Shown here piece after piece: positions 26,998 to 36,277 of a stretch of DNA of 64,000 bases. The DNA lies in contig NZ_BATA01000001.1 in NCBI RefSeq assembly GCF_000474235.1, forward strand, positions 34,564 through 98,563, read 5' to 3'. The first letter of the stretch is position 1. The number at the start of each line of letters is the position of its first letter. The DNA is from Halarchaeum acidiphilum MH1-52-1 (GTDB taxonomy: Archaea > Halobacteriota > Halobacteria > Halobacteriales > Halobacteriaceae). The notes below the pieces were generated by a model that was not told the origin of the DNA, searched no databases, and saw only the letters and a list, made by a program, of their open reading frames with translations. Position numbers and translations under genes: made by a program.

Positions 26998-27105
26998 ATG
27001 TCCGAACGCACCGATCGGGGGAACGTCCCGCAGAACGTGATCCCGCTCCTCCTCGTGGCGCTCATCGTCTTCGTCCTCGCCGTGCTCGCGGCGGGGACGC
27101 TGTGA
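26998..27105 (+). CDS. 35-residue single-span membrane protein
   Basis: The frame encodes MSERTDRGNVPQNVIPLLLV followed by ALIVFVLAVLAAGTL and a stop. A polar 13-residue start precedes one long hydrophobic helix. It begins two bases after the stop of the Tat lipoprotein gene, so it is almost certainly cotranscribed. It may be a membrane partner of that lipoprotein. No family is recognised. Confidence 0.6.
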   Translation: MSERTDRGNVPQNVIPLLLVALIVFVLAVLAAGTL

Positions 27106-27572
27106 CCCACCCCACCCCACTCGCTCGCTCCCGCCTTGCGGCGGTGGGTCACCCCGTGAGGGCGGGGCGTTCCCGCACCGACATTGTCCCCCGCGACCCC
27201 ACGCTCGGGCGCGACCCGACTTCCTGATACCGTCCACGCTTCGGGCGGGGGCTTTCAGGCCTCCTTCGACCGTCCGCGTGGATTGTCCCGTCGATGTACG
27301 TCCCGGTGTGGTCAGAGACCGACGGTTTCCGACTGCGACCCGGAACGCGAGCGTTCCGGTGACGTTCTCGTGGCTCCTCCCGACGCCGACGTGTGCGAGG
27401 ACGGCAGTACCATGGGGGACGTCGCAGGTGCTGTTACATCCATGCGAACGTCCGCCCGCCCGTTCGCTCGCTTCGCTCGCGCTTGCGGACGGTGGCTCCG
27501 CGCTACCGCGTGCTGAAGCGCGCTCGCGAGAGGGCCACCAGCGTTTTGACGCGAGCGGACGCACGCACCGGC
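27106..27572. other. 467-base spacer, possible decayed mobile-element end
   Basis: No convincing intact gene. The first 80 bases contain strong inverted segments (CCCGCC near 27130 with GGCGGTGGG, then CACCCCGTGAGGGCGGGGCG at 27149-27168) reminiscent of IS200/IS605-type right ends in haloarchaea. The minus strand stays open through the segment but matches nothing I can name. An inverted segment CCGGAACG/CGTTCCGG lies at about 27340-27359, and near-direct GCTCGC/GCTTCG repeats at about 27470. Confidence 0.35.
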
Positions 27573-27944
27573 ATGTCAGAACAAGGCGGCTCGATCGGCG
27601 ATCTCCTCTCCGAGGAGTCCGGAGGACTATCCCTCTCGTCGTCGCCGGGCGTCTCCGCGCTACTCGCCGTCCTCGGCGTCATCGTCGCGGCGTTGGTGCT
27701 CGCCGGCATCGGCTACGGACTGGGCTTCCACCGGGGCGACGTGGTCGTCGCCGTCGTCACGCTCGCCGTCCTGCTCTTCCTCGCCATCGGCTACGCGCTC
27801 TTCCGCGCGATGCTCGCGGCGGCGGATCGGGACGAGTCGTCCGGCAGCGCGGCGTTCCACCCCGCGTTCCTCGTCCTCTTCGTCTTCCTCGCGGTCCTCG
27901 TCGCCGTCTACTTCGCCTTCCTCTACAGCCACTTCCTCTTGTGA
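27573..27944 (+). CDS. Three-span membrane protein, function unknown
   Basis: A 123-residue protein from the ATG at 27573 (MSEQGGSIGDLLSEESGG). Three hydrophobic helices are visible: VSALLAVLGVIVAALVLAGI, VVVAVVTLAVLLFLAIGYAL, and PAFLVLFVFLAVLVAVYFAF. An acidic loop follows helix 2. It converges with the next gene with no gap. No family is recognised. The location suggests a link with archaellum or surface functions but does not prove it. Confidence 0.65.
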   Translation: MSEQGGSIGDLLSEESGGLSLSSSPGVSALLAVLGVIVAALVLAGIGYGLGFHRGDVVVAVVTLAVLLFLAIGYALFRAMLAAADRDESSGSAAFHPAFLVLFVFLAVLVAVYFAFLYSHFLL

Positions 27945-28556
27945 TCATACCGCGACGAGCTCGCGGAGCAGCGTGAGGAGGGCAGCGAGCGCGGTGACGA
28001 CGAGCAGCGTGACGGTGGGATCGAAGGCGTTCACCAGCGAGGGGGCCTTGAGCTCCGCGATGATCGCGAGTTCGAGACCGATGACGACGGCGAGGAACGC
28101 CACGATCGCCTCGCCGAACCGCCAGAACCGGACCGGCCACGGGCTTCCCTCGTCGAGGACCGCCTCGTCACCGGTCTCGTTGCGGACGAAGCGGACGTCC
28201 TCGATGCCGTGACCGAGGAGGTGGTTCTTCGCCTTCCCGATGCGCCAGCGATCGAGGTCGTCGTTCGGGAGGTCGTAACCGTAGCAGACGAGGTAGTCGT
28301 ATTCGCGGGAGAAATGATCGCCACGAGTCCGGAGGTCGGTGGCCGCGGAGCGCCCGTAATCCGTGAAGACGATGATGCCGATCGAGCCGACGGCGAGGTC
28401 ACACGGCGCGCTGTCGGCGCGGCGGACGACCGGCGGAGCGAGGACGTCGTCGAGGTGGCGGCGGAGCGCGCCGACGAGATCACGGCGGTACTCGGCGTCG
28501 CTCCGCCACTCCGCGAGCGCGTCGACGATCCGTTCGTATCGCTCCCGTTCCGACAT
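27945..28556 (-). CDS. Two-span membrane-anchored protein, function unknown
   Basis: A 203-residue protein. The first 150 residues form a soluble charged domain (MSERERYERIVDALAEWRSD; SIGIIVFTDYGRSAATDLRT). Two C-terminal helices follow (EAIVAFLAVVIGLELAIIAEL and VTLLVVTALAALLTLLREL). The soluble domain would face the cytoplasm. I do not recognise it. Confidence 0.6.
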   Translation of the reverse strand: MSERERYERIVDALAEWRSDAEYRRDLVGALRRHLDDVLAPPVVRRADSAPCDLAVGSIGIIVFTDYGRSAATDLRTRGDHFSREYDYLVCYGYDLPNDDLDRWRIGKAKNHLLGHGIEDVRFVRNETGDEAVLDEGSPWPVRFWRFGEAIVAFLAVVIGLELAIIAELKAPSLVNAFDPTVTLLVVTALAALLTLLRELVAV

Positions 28557-28709
28557 CGCTCCTCACGATCATGACTACGAGCCGAGACAAAAGAAACTAG
28601 GCACGTTTCGCCCGCCCGGTCTCGCCCGGCAGTCTCCGGTGGAGGCGGGGGTTCTCGCGCCGCGACGGCCGAAACGCCCTTGAGCGGTTGGCGTCAAACG
28701 TGTGCGTGA

Positions 28710-29675
28710 ATGAACGCCCGTGATGTCGTCGACGAGCTCGGTCTGAGCGCGTTCGTGGGCGAATCAGATGCCGACGAGTCGGACACGTCCACCCGGACCG
28801 AGAGGGGTGACGCGGCCGCGGAGACGGACGCCGAGACGTCGAACGACGCCGCGGTGCGGGGGGACACGGCCGTCGAGCAGTCGGGCGAGACCGTCGAGGA
28901 GACGGGGGGAGCGACGAGCGTCGACGACGACGACCTCGACGACATTCGCTATCGGATCGACGAGCTCGAGTCGGACGTCGAGGACAACGAGTCGGCCATC
29001 GACGAGGTCCGACAGAGTCGCGAGGGCCTCGAAGAGCGCCTCGATCACCTCGAGGACAACCACGCGACGATGCTCGGCGTCTACGATCAGCTCGTCGAGG
29101 ACGTCAACCCCTTCTCGGGCGACAGCGAGTTCGATCGGTCCGAGCGGGACGGGCCGTACGGCGTCACGGACCCGTCGAGCGGCGGGAACGAGGACGACGT
29201 CGTCAGCTTCGACGACGTGAAGCGGTCCGCGGAGTCGGCCGACGGCGGCGGCTCGGACGCGGGCGCGGAAGGCGACGAGCAGGCAGTCGAGACCGACGGG
29301 GCGCGAACGACCGAGCACGCCTCGACGGCACCGGATCAGGCGACGGAATCGGCCACGTCGACGCCGGTCGCGGACGGCGACGCATATCTCAGCGGGCTCT
29401 CGTCGACGTACGCGACGGACATCCTCCTCCTCCGGTGGCTCTCGATGCTGCTCGACACCGCGGGTCCCTCGGGCGCGCTCGAAGCCCTCGAGTACTACGC
29501 ACAGATCGGCTGGATCAGTCGCTCGGTGCAGCGACAGCTCGAGACGCTCATCAGCGGCGCGAACGCGGACGCCATCGATCCCGAGGCGGAGCGGAGCCTC
29601 GAGGAGATCCCAGTCGAGATCCACGACCAGAGTTCCCAGCACATCCAGCGCATCGCACGGGAGCGCGGCGAGTAG
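28710..29675 (+). CDS. arlCE: Archaellum cytoplasmic ring protein, ArlC/ArlE fusion
   Basis: A 321-residue euryarchaeal switch-complex protein. Residues 75-120 form a coiled coil (DDIRYRIDELESDVEDNESA, EERLDHLEDNH). A long disordered acidic linker follows. The C-terminal ArlD/E domain reads TDILLLRWLSMLLDTAGPSG to EYYAQIGWISRSVQRQLE. Together with ArlD it links chemotaxis signalling to the motor. It is the first gene of a tight operon, and its stop abuts arlF. Confidence 0.88.
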   Translation: MNARDVVDELGLSAFVGESDADESDTSTRTERGDAAAETDAETSNDAAVRGDTAVEQSGETVEETGGATSVDDDDLDDIRYRIDELESDVEDNESAIDEVRQSREGLEERLDHLEDNHATMLGVYDQLVEDVNPFSGDSEFDRSERDGPYGVTDPSSGGNEDDVVSFDDVKRSAESADGGGSDAGAEGDEQAVETDGARTTEHASTAPDQATESATSTPVADGDAYLSGLSSTYATDILLLRWLSMLLDTAGPSGALEALEYYAQIGWISRSVQRQLETLISGANADAIDPEAERSLEEIPVEIHDQSSQHIQRIARERGE

Positions 29676-30119
29676 ATGGGATTCAGCACGAGCGGTGCCG
29701 TCGCGATTCTCCTGATCGCCGGGCTCATCAGCGCGGGCGCAATCGTCCCCGCGGTACAGTCGAGCGCAGACGCGGTCGAGCACGCGTTCAACGACAGGAC
29801 GAACCACGCCGTCGCCATCGACAACACGGACATCGCGCTGCGGAACGTGACGTACGATGGAGACGACGACACGGTCACCGTCACCGTCGAGAACGACGGA
29901 ACGACGACGCTCGCCGTCGCGGACACCGATCTCCTCCTCGACGGCGACTACGTCACCGACAGGCGGACGGCCGTCGACGGGGGGGACGATCGAACGGCGT
30001 GGGCGCCCGGCGAGACCCTGACGATCACGATCGACCGGGACGCACAACCCCAGCGCGCGCTCGTGGCGACGAAGGGCGGCGTGTCGGAGGCGACCGGGAA
30101 CGTGACGGTGGTGAGCTAG
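29676..30119 (+). CDS. arlF: Archaellum stator protein ArlF
   Basis: A 147-residue protein with one N-terminal membrane helix (SGAVAILLIAGLISAGAIVP) and a beta-sandwich domain outside the membrane (VTYDGDDDTVTVTVENDGTT). ArlF binds the S-layer and, with ArlG, acts as the stator of the archaellum. It starts directly after the arlCE stop and ends directly before arlG. Confidence 0.9.
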   Translation: MGFSTSGAVAILLIAGLISAGAIVPAVQSSADAVEHAFNDRTNHAVAIDNTDIALRNVTYDGDDDTVTVTVENDGTTTLAVADTDLLLDGDYVTDRRTAVDGGDDRTAWAPGETLTITIDRDAQPQRALVATKGGVSEATGNVTVVS

Positions 30120-30575
30120 ATGGCGGGCACCTCCGTCTCCAAGCTCATCATCTTCATCGCGTCGCTGCTCGTCGCGACGTCGGTCGCGATGACGCTCACC
30201 GGCAGCGTCATCGACATTCAGGGATCGCTCAGCCAGCAGGGCGTGAACACGGCGAACGACATCGCCTCGGACGTCACCATCGCGAGCGATCCGGGCAGTC
30301 CCGGCGCGATTTACGACGACGGGAACGAGACCGTCACCCTGCTCGTGAAGAACAGCGGCTCGAAGACGCTCACCGCCGACCCGTCGTCGATCGACGTCCT
30401 CGTGGACGGCCGATACGGGAACGTGACGAGCGTCACGGACCTCGGCGAGCGCGGCGACGAGTGGGAGCCGGACGAGACGGTCCGGGTCACGGTCCACCGG
30501 GACCTCGATCCCGGGGCACACCGTGCGAAGGTGCTCGCCGGCGGGAGCACATCGACCATGCGCTTCTACCTCTAG
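30120..30575 (+). CDS. arlG: Archaellum stator protein ArlG
   Basis: A 151-residue protein with an N-terminal membrane helix (KLIIFIASLLVATSVAMTL) and a beta-rich pseudoperiplasmic domain. ArlG forms a filament capped by ArlF to anchor the motor. Its sequence pattern recurs in the N-terminal part of the fused protein at 23358, which shows that the latter is an ArlG paralogue. Confidence 0.9.
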   Translation: MAGTSVSKLIIFIASLLVATSVAMTLTGSVIDIQGSLSQQGVNTANDIASDVTIASDPGSPGAIYDDGNETVTLLVKNSGSKTLTADPSSIDVLVDGRYGNVTSVTDLGERGDEWEPDETVRVTVHRDLDPGAHRAKVLAGGSTSTMRFYL

Positions 30576-30579
30576 ACCA

Positions 30580-31347
30580 ATGACAGAACTGTACGAACTC
30601 GGGCTCGAAGACAGCGATCGGGTATCGAACGCCTTCGGCGGCGGTCTCCCGTCGGGGAGCCTCGTCCTCGTGGAGGGCGAGCACGGCGCCGGGAAGAGCG
30701 TCCTCGGCCAGCGCTTCTGCTACGGGCTGTGCGAGACCGGCTCGACGGCCACCTACGTCTCGCAGGAGGAGACGTCCGCGAGCTTCATCGAGCAGATGCG
30801 CTCGCTCGACTACGATCCGGTCGATCACCTCCTGCACGAGCGCCTGCTCTTCCTCCACGCCGACGTCGACACCTTCGACGCGATCGACGAGAGCCGGCGG
30901 GACCGCTCGGCGGCGGAGGACGGCCCGCGCCGCGAGCTCCTGACGCGGATGATGAACGCGGGGACGATGTGGCGGAGCGACGTCGTCGTCCTCGACGGCT
31001 TCGACGCGATCCTGCTCAGCGACCCGCAGTTCCAGCGCGCGCTCGAGGAGACCCGCGAGGACGACGTCATCCAGAACGTCCTCTCGTTCTTCCGACAGTT
31101 GCTGGCGGACGGGAAGACGGTCGTGGTGACCGTCAACCCGGAGTCGCTGAGCGAGCGCGCGCTCCGACCGCTGCGCGACACGAGCGGCGTCTACCTCCGT
31201 CTCAACACGAAGCAGGTCGCCGGGGACGTCCGCCGCGAGATCATCGTGAAGAAGTTCGCCAACATGGTCGATCAGGTCGACGACAGCATCAGCTTCGACG
31301 TGCAGGTGGACCGCGGGATAACCATCGTCACCCGCACCGTCGCGTAA
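30580..31347 (+). CDS. arlH: Archaellum ATP-binding regulator ArlH
   Basis: A 255-residue RecA/KaiC-like protein. Walker A is GEHGAGKS (residues 33-40) and a Walker B-like strand reads VVVLDGFDAILL. ArlH binds the ATPase ArlI and controls motor assembly, probably by ATP-dependent state. The ATG at 30580 overlaps nothing and lies four bases after arlG. Confidence 0.93.
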   Translation: MTELYELGLEDSDRVSNAFGGGLPSGSLVLVEGEHGAGKSVLGQRFCYGLCETGSTATYVSQEETSASFIEQMRSLDYDPVDHLLHERLLFLHADVDTFDAIDESRRDRSAAEDGPRRELLTRMMNAGTMWRSDVVVLDGFDAILLSDPQFQRALEETREDDVIQNVLSFFRQLLADGKTVVVTVNPESLSERALRPLRDTSGVYLRLNTKQVAGDVRREIIVKKFANMVDQVDDSISFDVQVDRGITIVTRTVA

Positions 31348-31349
31348 CC

Positions 31350-33029
31350 ATGTCCGAACACGGCACCCCGAACCCGTCGACGGAACTCGAATCGCTCGCC
31401 GCGCAGTACCCGCATCTCGACGCGCACCTCGAACGGATGTACGAGGAGTACGGCGAGTACCCGATGGTCGTCGACGCCCCCGAGGACGAGCACGCGGTCT
31501 CGAACCCGAACGTCGTCTACTCGACGGACTCCGAGTACCCGACGTTCTATCAGGTGTTCGGCGACACGGGGATCCCGACGATGTACCACGTCGTCGAGCC
31601 GTCGCTGACGGCGGCGGAACGCGAGCAGTACGAGGAGGTGCGCCAGCGCCTGCTCGAACGCAGCGTCACCGAGCCGGGGCCGACCACGAAGCGGGACTTC
31701 GAGACGCACCTCGACGACATCCTCGACGAAGTCGTCGCCGTCGGCGGCGCGGGCAGCACCATCCAGTCGTTCATCGGGACGCGCATCCCCCTCGAAGACG
31801 ACACCTATCAGAAGATCCGCTATCGCCTCCAGCGCGACATCGCCGGTCTCGGTCCGCTCAACCCGATCATGAGCGATCCCGAGAACGAAGACATCCACGT
31901 CATCGGGGCCGAGGAGTGTTACATCGATCACGGGACGTTCGGTCTCCTCCCCACCACCGTCGACTTCGGGAGCAACGAGGAGTTCGAGCAGTGGCTCCAG
32001 AACATGGGCGAGCGGATGGACACGCCCGTGAGCGACTCCAACCCCATCATCGACTCGACGCTCCCGGACGGCTCGCGCATCAACATCGTCTACTCCGACG
32101 ACGTCTCGATCAAGGGTCCGAGCCTCACCATCCGGCAGGGCGACGAGGTGCCGCTCTCCGTCTTCCAGATCACGAAGTGGGGGACGCTCTCGCCGAAGCT
32201 CGCCGCGTACCTCTGGCTCTGTCTGGAGAACGAGCGGACGGTGTTCGTCGTGGGCGAGACGGCATCGGGGAAGACGACGACGCTCAACGCGACGACGTCG
32301 TTCATCCCCCGCGACTCGAAGATCTACACCGCGGAGGACACGGCGGAGGTCGTCATCCCGCACGACGCGTGGCAGCAGCTCCTCACCCGCGAAGATCAGG
32401 GCGGCGACGAGGGAACGGACGTCGACATGTTCGACCTCGTCGCGACGGCGCTGCGCTCCCGGCCGGACTACATCATCGTCGGCGAGGTGCGCGGCGCCGA
32501 GGGGCAGATGGCCTTTCAGGCCGCCCAGACCGGCCATCCGGTGATGCTCACGTTCCACGCGAGCGACATCGTCTCGATGGTCCAGCGTTTCACCGGCAAC
32601 CCGATCAACGTCCCGGAGCCGTTCATGGACAACTGCGACGTCGCGCTGTTCCAGAACCGCGTGAAGCAGGGCGACGACGTCCTCCGGCGCGTGACGAGCG
32701 TGCAGGAGATCGAGGGGTACTCGGAGCAGGAGGGCGGCGTCCTCACTCGGCAGGTGTTCAACTGGGATCCCCGCGAGGACGACGTCGCGTTCACCGGGAT
32801 GAACAACTCGCACGTCCTCGAGGACCAGATCGCCGAACTCCTCGGCTATCAGGACACCCGCGACATCTACGCCGAACTCGACCGTCGCGCACAGATCATC
32901 GAGCGCCTCATCGACGCCGACGTCCTCGGGTTCCACGAGGTGAACGACGCGATCGCGACGTTCCAGCGCGACGGCGTCCGCGCGCTCCCGATCAACACCG
33001 CGGGGCTCCCGGACACCCCGGAGGTCTGA
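31350..33029 (+). CDS. arlI: Archaellum motor ATPase ArlI
   Basis: A 559-residue type II/IV secretion ATPase that assembles and rotates the archaellum. Walker A is GETASGKT (about residues 302-309). The Asp-box region reads IYTAEDTAEVVIPHD, Walker B is PDYIIVGEVRGAEG, and the His-box is GHPVMLTFHASD. Its start lies two bases after the arlH stop, and arlJ follows after four bases. Confidence 0.96.
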   Translation: MSEHGTPNPSTELESLAAQYPHLDAHLERMYEEYGEYPMVVDAPEDEHAVSNPNVVYSTDSEYPTFYQVFGDTGIPTMYHVVEPSLTAAEREQYEEVRQRLLERSVTEPGPTTKRDFETHLDDILDEVVAVGGAGSTIQSFIGTRIPLEDDTYQKIRYRLQRDIAGLGPLNPIMSDPENEDIHVIGAEECYIDHGTFGLLPTTVDFGSNEEFEQWLQNMGERMDTPVSDSNPIIDSTLPDGSRINIVYSDDVSIKGPSLTIRQGDEVPLSVFQITKWGTLSPKLAAYLWLCLENERTVFVVGETASGKTTTLNATTSFIPRDSKIYTAEDTAEVVIPHDAWQQLLTREDQGGDEGTDVDMFDLVATALRSRPDYIIVGEVRGAEGQMAFQAAQTGHPVMLTFHASDIVSMVQRFTGNPINVPEPFMDNCDVALFQNRVKQGDDVLRRVTSVQEIEGYSEQEGGVLTRQVFNWDPREDDVAFTGMNNSHVLEDQIAELLGYQDTRDIYAELDRRAQIIERLIDADVLGFHEVNDAIATFQRDGVRALPINTAGLPDTPEV

Positions 33030-33033
33030 GCGG

Positions 33034-34791
33034 ATGGCGACTGACTCGGGGTCCGATTCGGCGGCCGCGAGCGTACAGGACCTCGACGAGCCGGAGGGGC
33101 TCGGGCTGCGCAGGCTACTGCGGGACCTCCTGCGCGACTACCGGTACATGGACGTCTCGATCAAGCGATACGTCCTGCTCGCCGTCGCCCCGTCGTTCCT
33201 GCTCGGGTTCATGCTCCCGATCGTCGTGCTCGTCTACGTCGGCACGTTCCTCACGACGTTCATCGCCCTCCTCGCGGGACTCTTCTTCCCGGTCGTCGTC
33301 GTCTTCTATCCGAAGGTCCTCCAAGACAGGCGCCGCAAACAGATCCGCGAGCACTTTCATCTGTTCATCACACATCTGACCATCCTCTCGACGACGAACA
33401 TCGACCGCGTCGAGGTCTTCCGCACGCTCGCACAGGAGGACGAGTACGACGCCATCGCGGAGGAGATGGCGCGCATCGTCGGACTCGTCGACACGTGGAA
33501 TCAGAGTTTGGAGGACGCCTGCCGGATGCGTTCGGAGAGGGTCTCCAGTCCACTGATGTCCGACTTCCTCGAACGACTCGCGTACACGGTCGGCGCCGGC
33601 CGCGACATCAGCGAGTTCCTCATCGAGGAGCAGGACTCCATCATCGGCAACTTCGTCGTCCGGTACGAGTCGCGTCTCGACCGGCTCGAACTCCTGAAGG
33701 ACGTCTACATGTCGATCGTCCTCTCGATGACGTTCGGTGCGGTGTTCGCCATGGTGATCCCCTTCATCGTCGGGATCAATCCGACGAAACCGGTGGCGGC
33801 CGTCATCATCCTGTTCGCGTTCGTACAGGGGGTCTTCGTCTTCGCCATCCACAGCGTCTCGCCCTCCGATCCGGTCTGGTTCGGCGGATCGAGCGTCTCG
33901 CTGGACCGCAACGTACACCTGCGCGCGATGCTCCTGCTCAGCGTCGCGCTCTGTCTCGTCCTCGGCGGGGCGTGCTACGCGCTGCTCACGAACACGTTCG
34001 GACTCGGACACCCGATCCCGACGGTCTTCTATCTCGCCATCCCGTTCACGCCGCTGTTGCTCCCGGGGTACGTCGCCTACACGGCCGAACAGCGCATCAA
34101 GGAGCGCGACGAGTCGTTCCCGGCGTTCATCCGCGCGCTCGGCGCCGTCGAAAGCGTCAAGCAGTCCTCGACGTCCTCGGTCCTCGAGTCGCTCCGGACG
34201 AAGGACTTCGGCGCGCTCACCGAACAGATCGACAACCTCTACAAGCGCCTCGCGCTCCGCGTCGACTCACAGGAGGCGTGGCGGTACTTCGCCGCCGAAG
34301 CCGGCTCCTATCTCATCCAAAAGTTCAGCGACATGTACGTCACGGGACGCCGGATGGGCGGCGATCCGAAGCAGCTCGGCCAGCTCATCGAATCGAACAT
34401 CTCCGAGGTGCTCAAACTCCGCGATAAGCGCGCGCAGGCGACCGGAACGATGACCGGGACCCTCTACGGGATCACGGCCGCAAACACGTTCGCGCTCTTC
34501 GTCGGCCTGCAGGTCGCCCAGATCTTCCAGACGGTATCCCAGCAGATGAACCTCTCGCAGAGCCGCCTCGGCGGGCTGCTCAGCGCGCAGGTCTACAACA
34601 TCCCGCAGCTCCAGTTCCTCCTCTTCGTCGCCGTCCTCGTCAACGCGCTCCTCTCCTCGCTCATCCTCCGCTACACGGATCGTGGCCACCTCTCCACGAT
34701 TCTCCATCACTTCGTCATTCAGACGTGGATCAGCGTCATTGTCGCGTTCGCGACGATCCGGATCACGGAATCGATCATCACCTTCTCCTGA
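33034..34791 (+). CDS. arlJ: Archaellum membrane platform protein ArlJ
   Basis: A 585-residue polytopic membrane protein with two T2SSF-like cytoplasmic domains. These sit at about residues 85-200 (IREHFHLFITHLTILSTTNI) and 355-480 (FPAFIRALGAVESVKQSSTS), with membrane helices between and at the C-terminus. It forms the membrane base on which ArlI acts. It is the last gene of the arlCE-J operon. Confidence 0.95.
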   Translation: MATDSGSDSAAASVQDLDEPEGLGLRRLLRDLLRDYRYMDVSIKRYVLLAVAPSFLLGFMLPIVVLVYVGTFLTTFIALLAGLFFPVVVVFYPKVLQDRRRKQIREHFHLFITHLTILSTTNIDRVEVFRTLAQEDEYDAIAEEMARIVGLVDTWNQSLEDACRMRSERVSSPLMSDFLERLAYTVGAGRDISEFLIEEQDSIIGNFVVRYESRLDRLELLKDVYMSIVLSMTFGAVFAMVIPFIVGINPTKPVAAVIILFAFVQGVFVFAIHSVSPSDPVWFGGSSVSLDRNVHLRAMLLLSVALCLVLGGACYALLTNTFGLGHPIPTVFYLAIPFTPLLLPGYVAYTAEQRIKERDESFPAFIRALGAVESVKQSSTSSVLESLRTKDFGALTEQIDNLYKRLALRVDSQEAWRYFAAEAGSYLIQKFSDMYVTGRRMGGDPKQLGQLIESNISEVLKLRDKRAQATGTMTGTLYGITAANTFALFVGLQVAQIFQTVSQQMNLSQSRLGGLLSAQVYNIPQLQFLLFVAVLVNALLSSLILRYTDRGHLSTILHHFVIQTWISVIVAFATIRITESIITFS

Positions 34792-34820
34792 TCGGCCCCG
34801 TCGTCGCAGCGGAGAGCGCG

Positions 34821-35279
34821 TTAGACCGACTCGCCCGGGCCGGTGAGGTCGCTCGGGCCGTCGGGGTCGGAATCGGAATCGGAATCGGAGAGCGGGTCCT
34901 CGCCCATCGTCGTCGAGGCGAGGACGTGCGAGAGGCTCTCGTTTCCGATGACCGTGATGAACTCGAGGGACTTCGCGTGCTGGTGGAACGGCGTCCCGGA
35001 GAGGGATTCGAGTTCCTTCGGGAGTTCGTCGTCCACGGAACCCGGGGCGGTGCTCGCCGCGCCGCCGGAGAGTCCGCGGACGTAGTCGGTCATCGTCTGT
35101 CGGACGTCCTCGCTGATCCATCCGAGTTCCGCGTAGAGGCGAAGCGCGTTGAGCGCCCCGCTGCTCCCGAACGTCCCGGAGAGATAGCGAGCCCACTTGA
35201 GGGCCGTGATCCGCTCCGCGCCCTCTCCCTCGATCTCCGCGAGATGGGGTTCGCGGCCCGACGGCGATTGGGACATCAT
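34821..35279 (-). CDS. arlD: ArlD-like archaellum protein
   Basis: A 152-residue protein encoded opposite to the arl operon and converging with arlJ. Residues 25-75 match the ArlD/E domain in arlCE (ALKWARYLSGTFGSSGALNA; LRLYAELGWISEDVRQTMTD). The C-terminus has a Ser-Asp run encoded by a tandem CGGAAT hexamer (34865-34888). ArlD pairs with ArlCE in the cytoplasmic ring. Start may be the second of two adjacent ATGs. Confidence 0.8.
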   Translation of the reverse strand: MMSQSPSGREPHLAEIEGEGAERITALKWARYLSGTFGSSGALNALRLYAELGWISEDVRQTMTDYVRGLSGGAASTAPGSVDDELPKELESLSGTPFHQHAKSLEFITVIGNESLSHVLASTTMGEDPLSDSDSDSDPDGPSDLTGPGESV

Positions 35280-35377
35280 GGTCGTTGTGTTCGCTCGGGC
35301 CCGCGAACCCTTTGCCGTTGCGGCCACGCGACCGGCGGAACCGGAACCCATACGGTCGCGCCGCGGGACGCACGCGT

Positions 35378-36274
35378 ATGGAACTCGGCGTCATCGGTCT
35401 CGGCCGCATGGGGCGCATCGTAGTCGATCGAGTCCTCGACGCGGGCCACGACGTGGTCGCGTTCGACATCGACGAGGGCGCGGTCGCGGACGCGGCGGAC
35501 GCGGGCGCGACGCCCGCGAACAGCATCGAGGCCGTCGCCGAGCAACTCGGCGACGAGAAGCGGATCTGGCTGATGGTTCCCGCGGGCGACCCCGTGGACG
35601 CCGCGCTGGAGGAACTCGAATCGCACCTCGACGAGGACGACGTCGTCGTCGACGGCGGGAACAGCCACTTCGAGGACTCGACGCGCCGCGCCGAGGCGAT
35701 CGACGCCGCGTACCTCGACTGCGGGACGTCGGGTGGTCCCGCCGGCGCCGAACTCGGCTTCAGCCTGATGGTCGGCGGTCCCGAGTGGGCGTACGACGAG
35801 CTCGTGCCGGTCTTCGACGCCGTCGCGACCGGCCGGAGCGGCCACGACCGCATGGGGCCCGCCGGGAGCGGGCACTACGTGAAGATGGTGCACAACGGCG
35901 TCGAGTACGCGCTCATGCAGACGTACGGCGAGGGCTTCGAACTCCTCCACGAGGGACGCTACGACCTCGATCTCGAAGCCGTCGCGCGGACGTGGAACAA
36001 CGGCGCGGTCATCCGCTCGTGGCTCCTCGAACTCTGCGAGGAGGCCTTCCGAGAGGAGGGCGGCGATCTCGGCGATGTCGCCGACCACGTCGCGGGCGGC
36101 TCGACGGGCACGTGGACGGTGCAGGAGTCGCTCGAACAGGAGGTCGCGATCCCGCTCATTTACGAGGCGCTCGGCGAGCGCTTCGATTCGCGGACCGAGG
36201 CGAAGTTCTCCCGACGGCTCGCCAACCGGCTCCGGTACGGCTTCGGGCGGCACGACGTGGCGCGAACGGAGTGA
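35378..36274 (+). CDS. gnd: 6-phosphogluconate dehydrogenase (decarboxylating, short type)
   Basis: A 298-residue enzyme of the short GndA type, converting 6-phosphogluconate to ribulose 5-phosphate. The cofactor loop is GLGRMG (residues 7-12). Substrate-site patterns are DGGNSHFEDS, GTSGGPAGAE and the catalytic KMVHNGVEYALMQ. It starts 98 bases after the arlD start, transcribed the other way. Cofactor preference cannot be judged reliably. Confidence 0.93.
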   Translation: MELGVIGLGRMGRIVVDRVLDAGHDVVAFDIDEGAVADAADAGATPANSIEAVAEQLGDEKRIWLMVPAGDPVDAALEELESHLDEDDVVVDGGNSHFEDSTRRAEAIDAAYLDCGTSGGPAGAELGFSLMVGGPEWAYDELVPVFDAVATGRSGHDRMGPAGSGHYVKMVHNGVEYALMQTYGEGFELLHEGRYDLDLEAVARTWNNGAVIRSWLLELCEEAFREEGGDLGDVADHVAGGSTGTWTVQESLEQEVAIPLIYEALGERFDSRTEAKFSRRLANRLRYGFGRHDVARTE

Positions 36275-36277
36275 GGG

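Noticed and set aside
34865..34888. Tandem CGGAAT hexamers
   Set aside because: They encode a Ser-Asp run in the tail of the ArlD-like protein, ordinary for halophilic proteins and too short to be a CRISPR or regulatory array.
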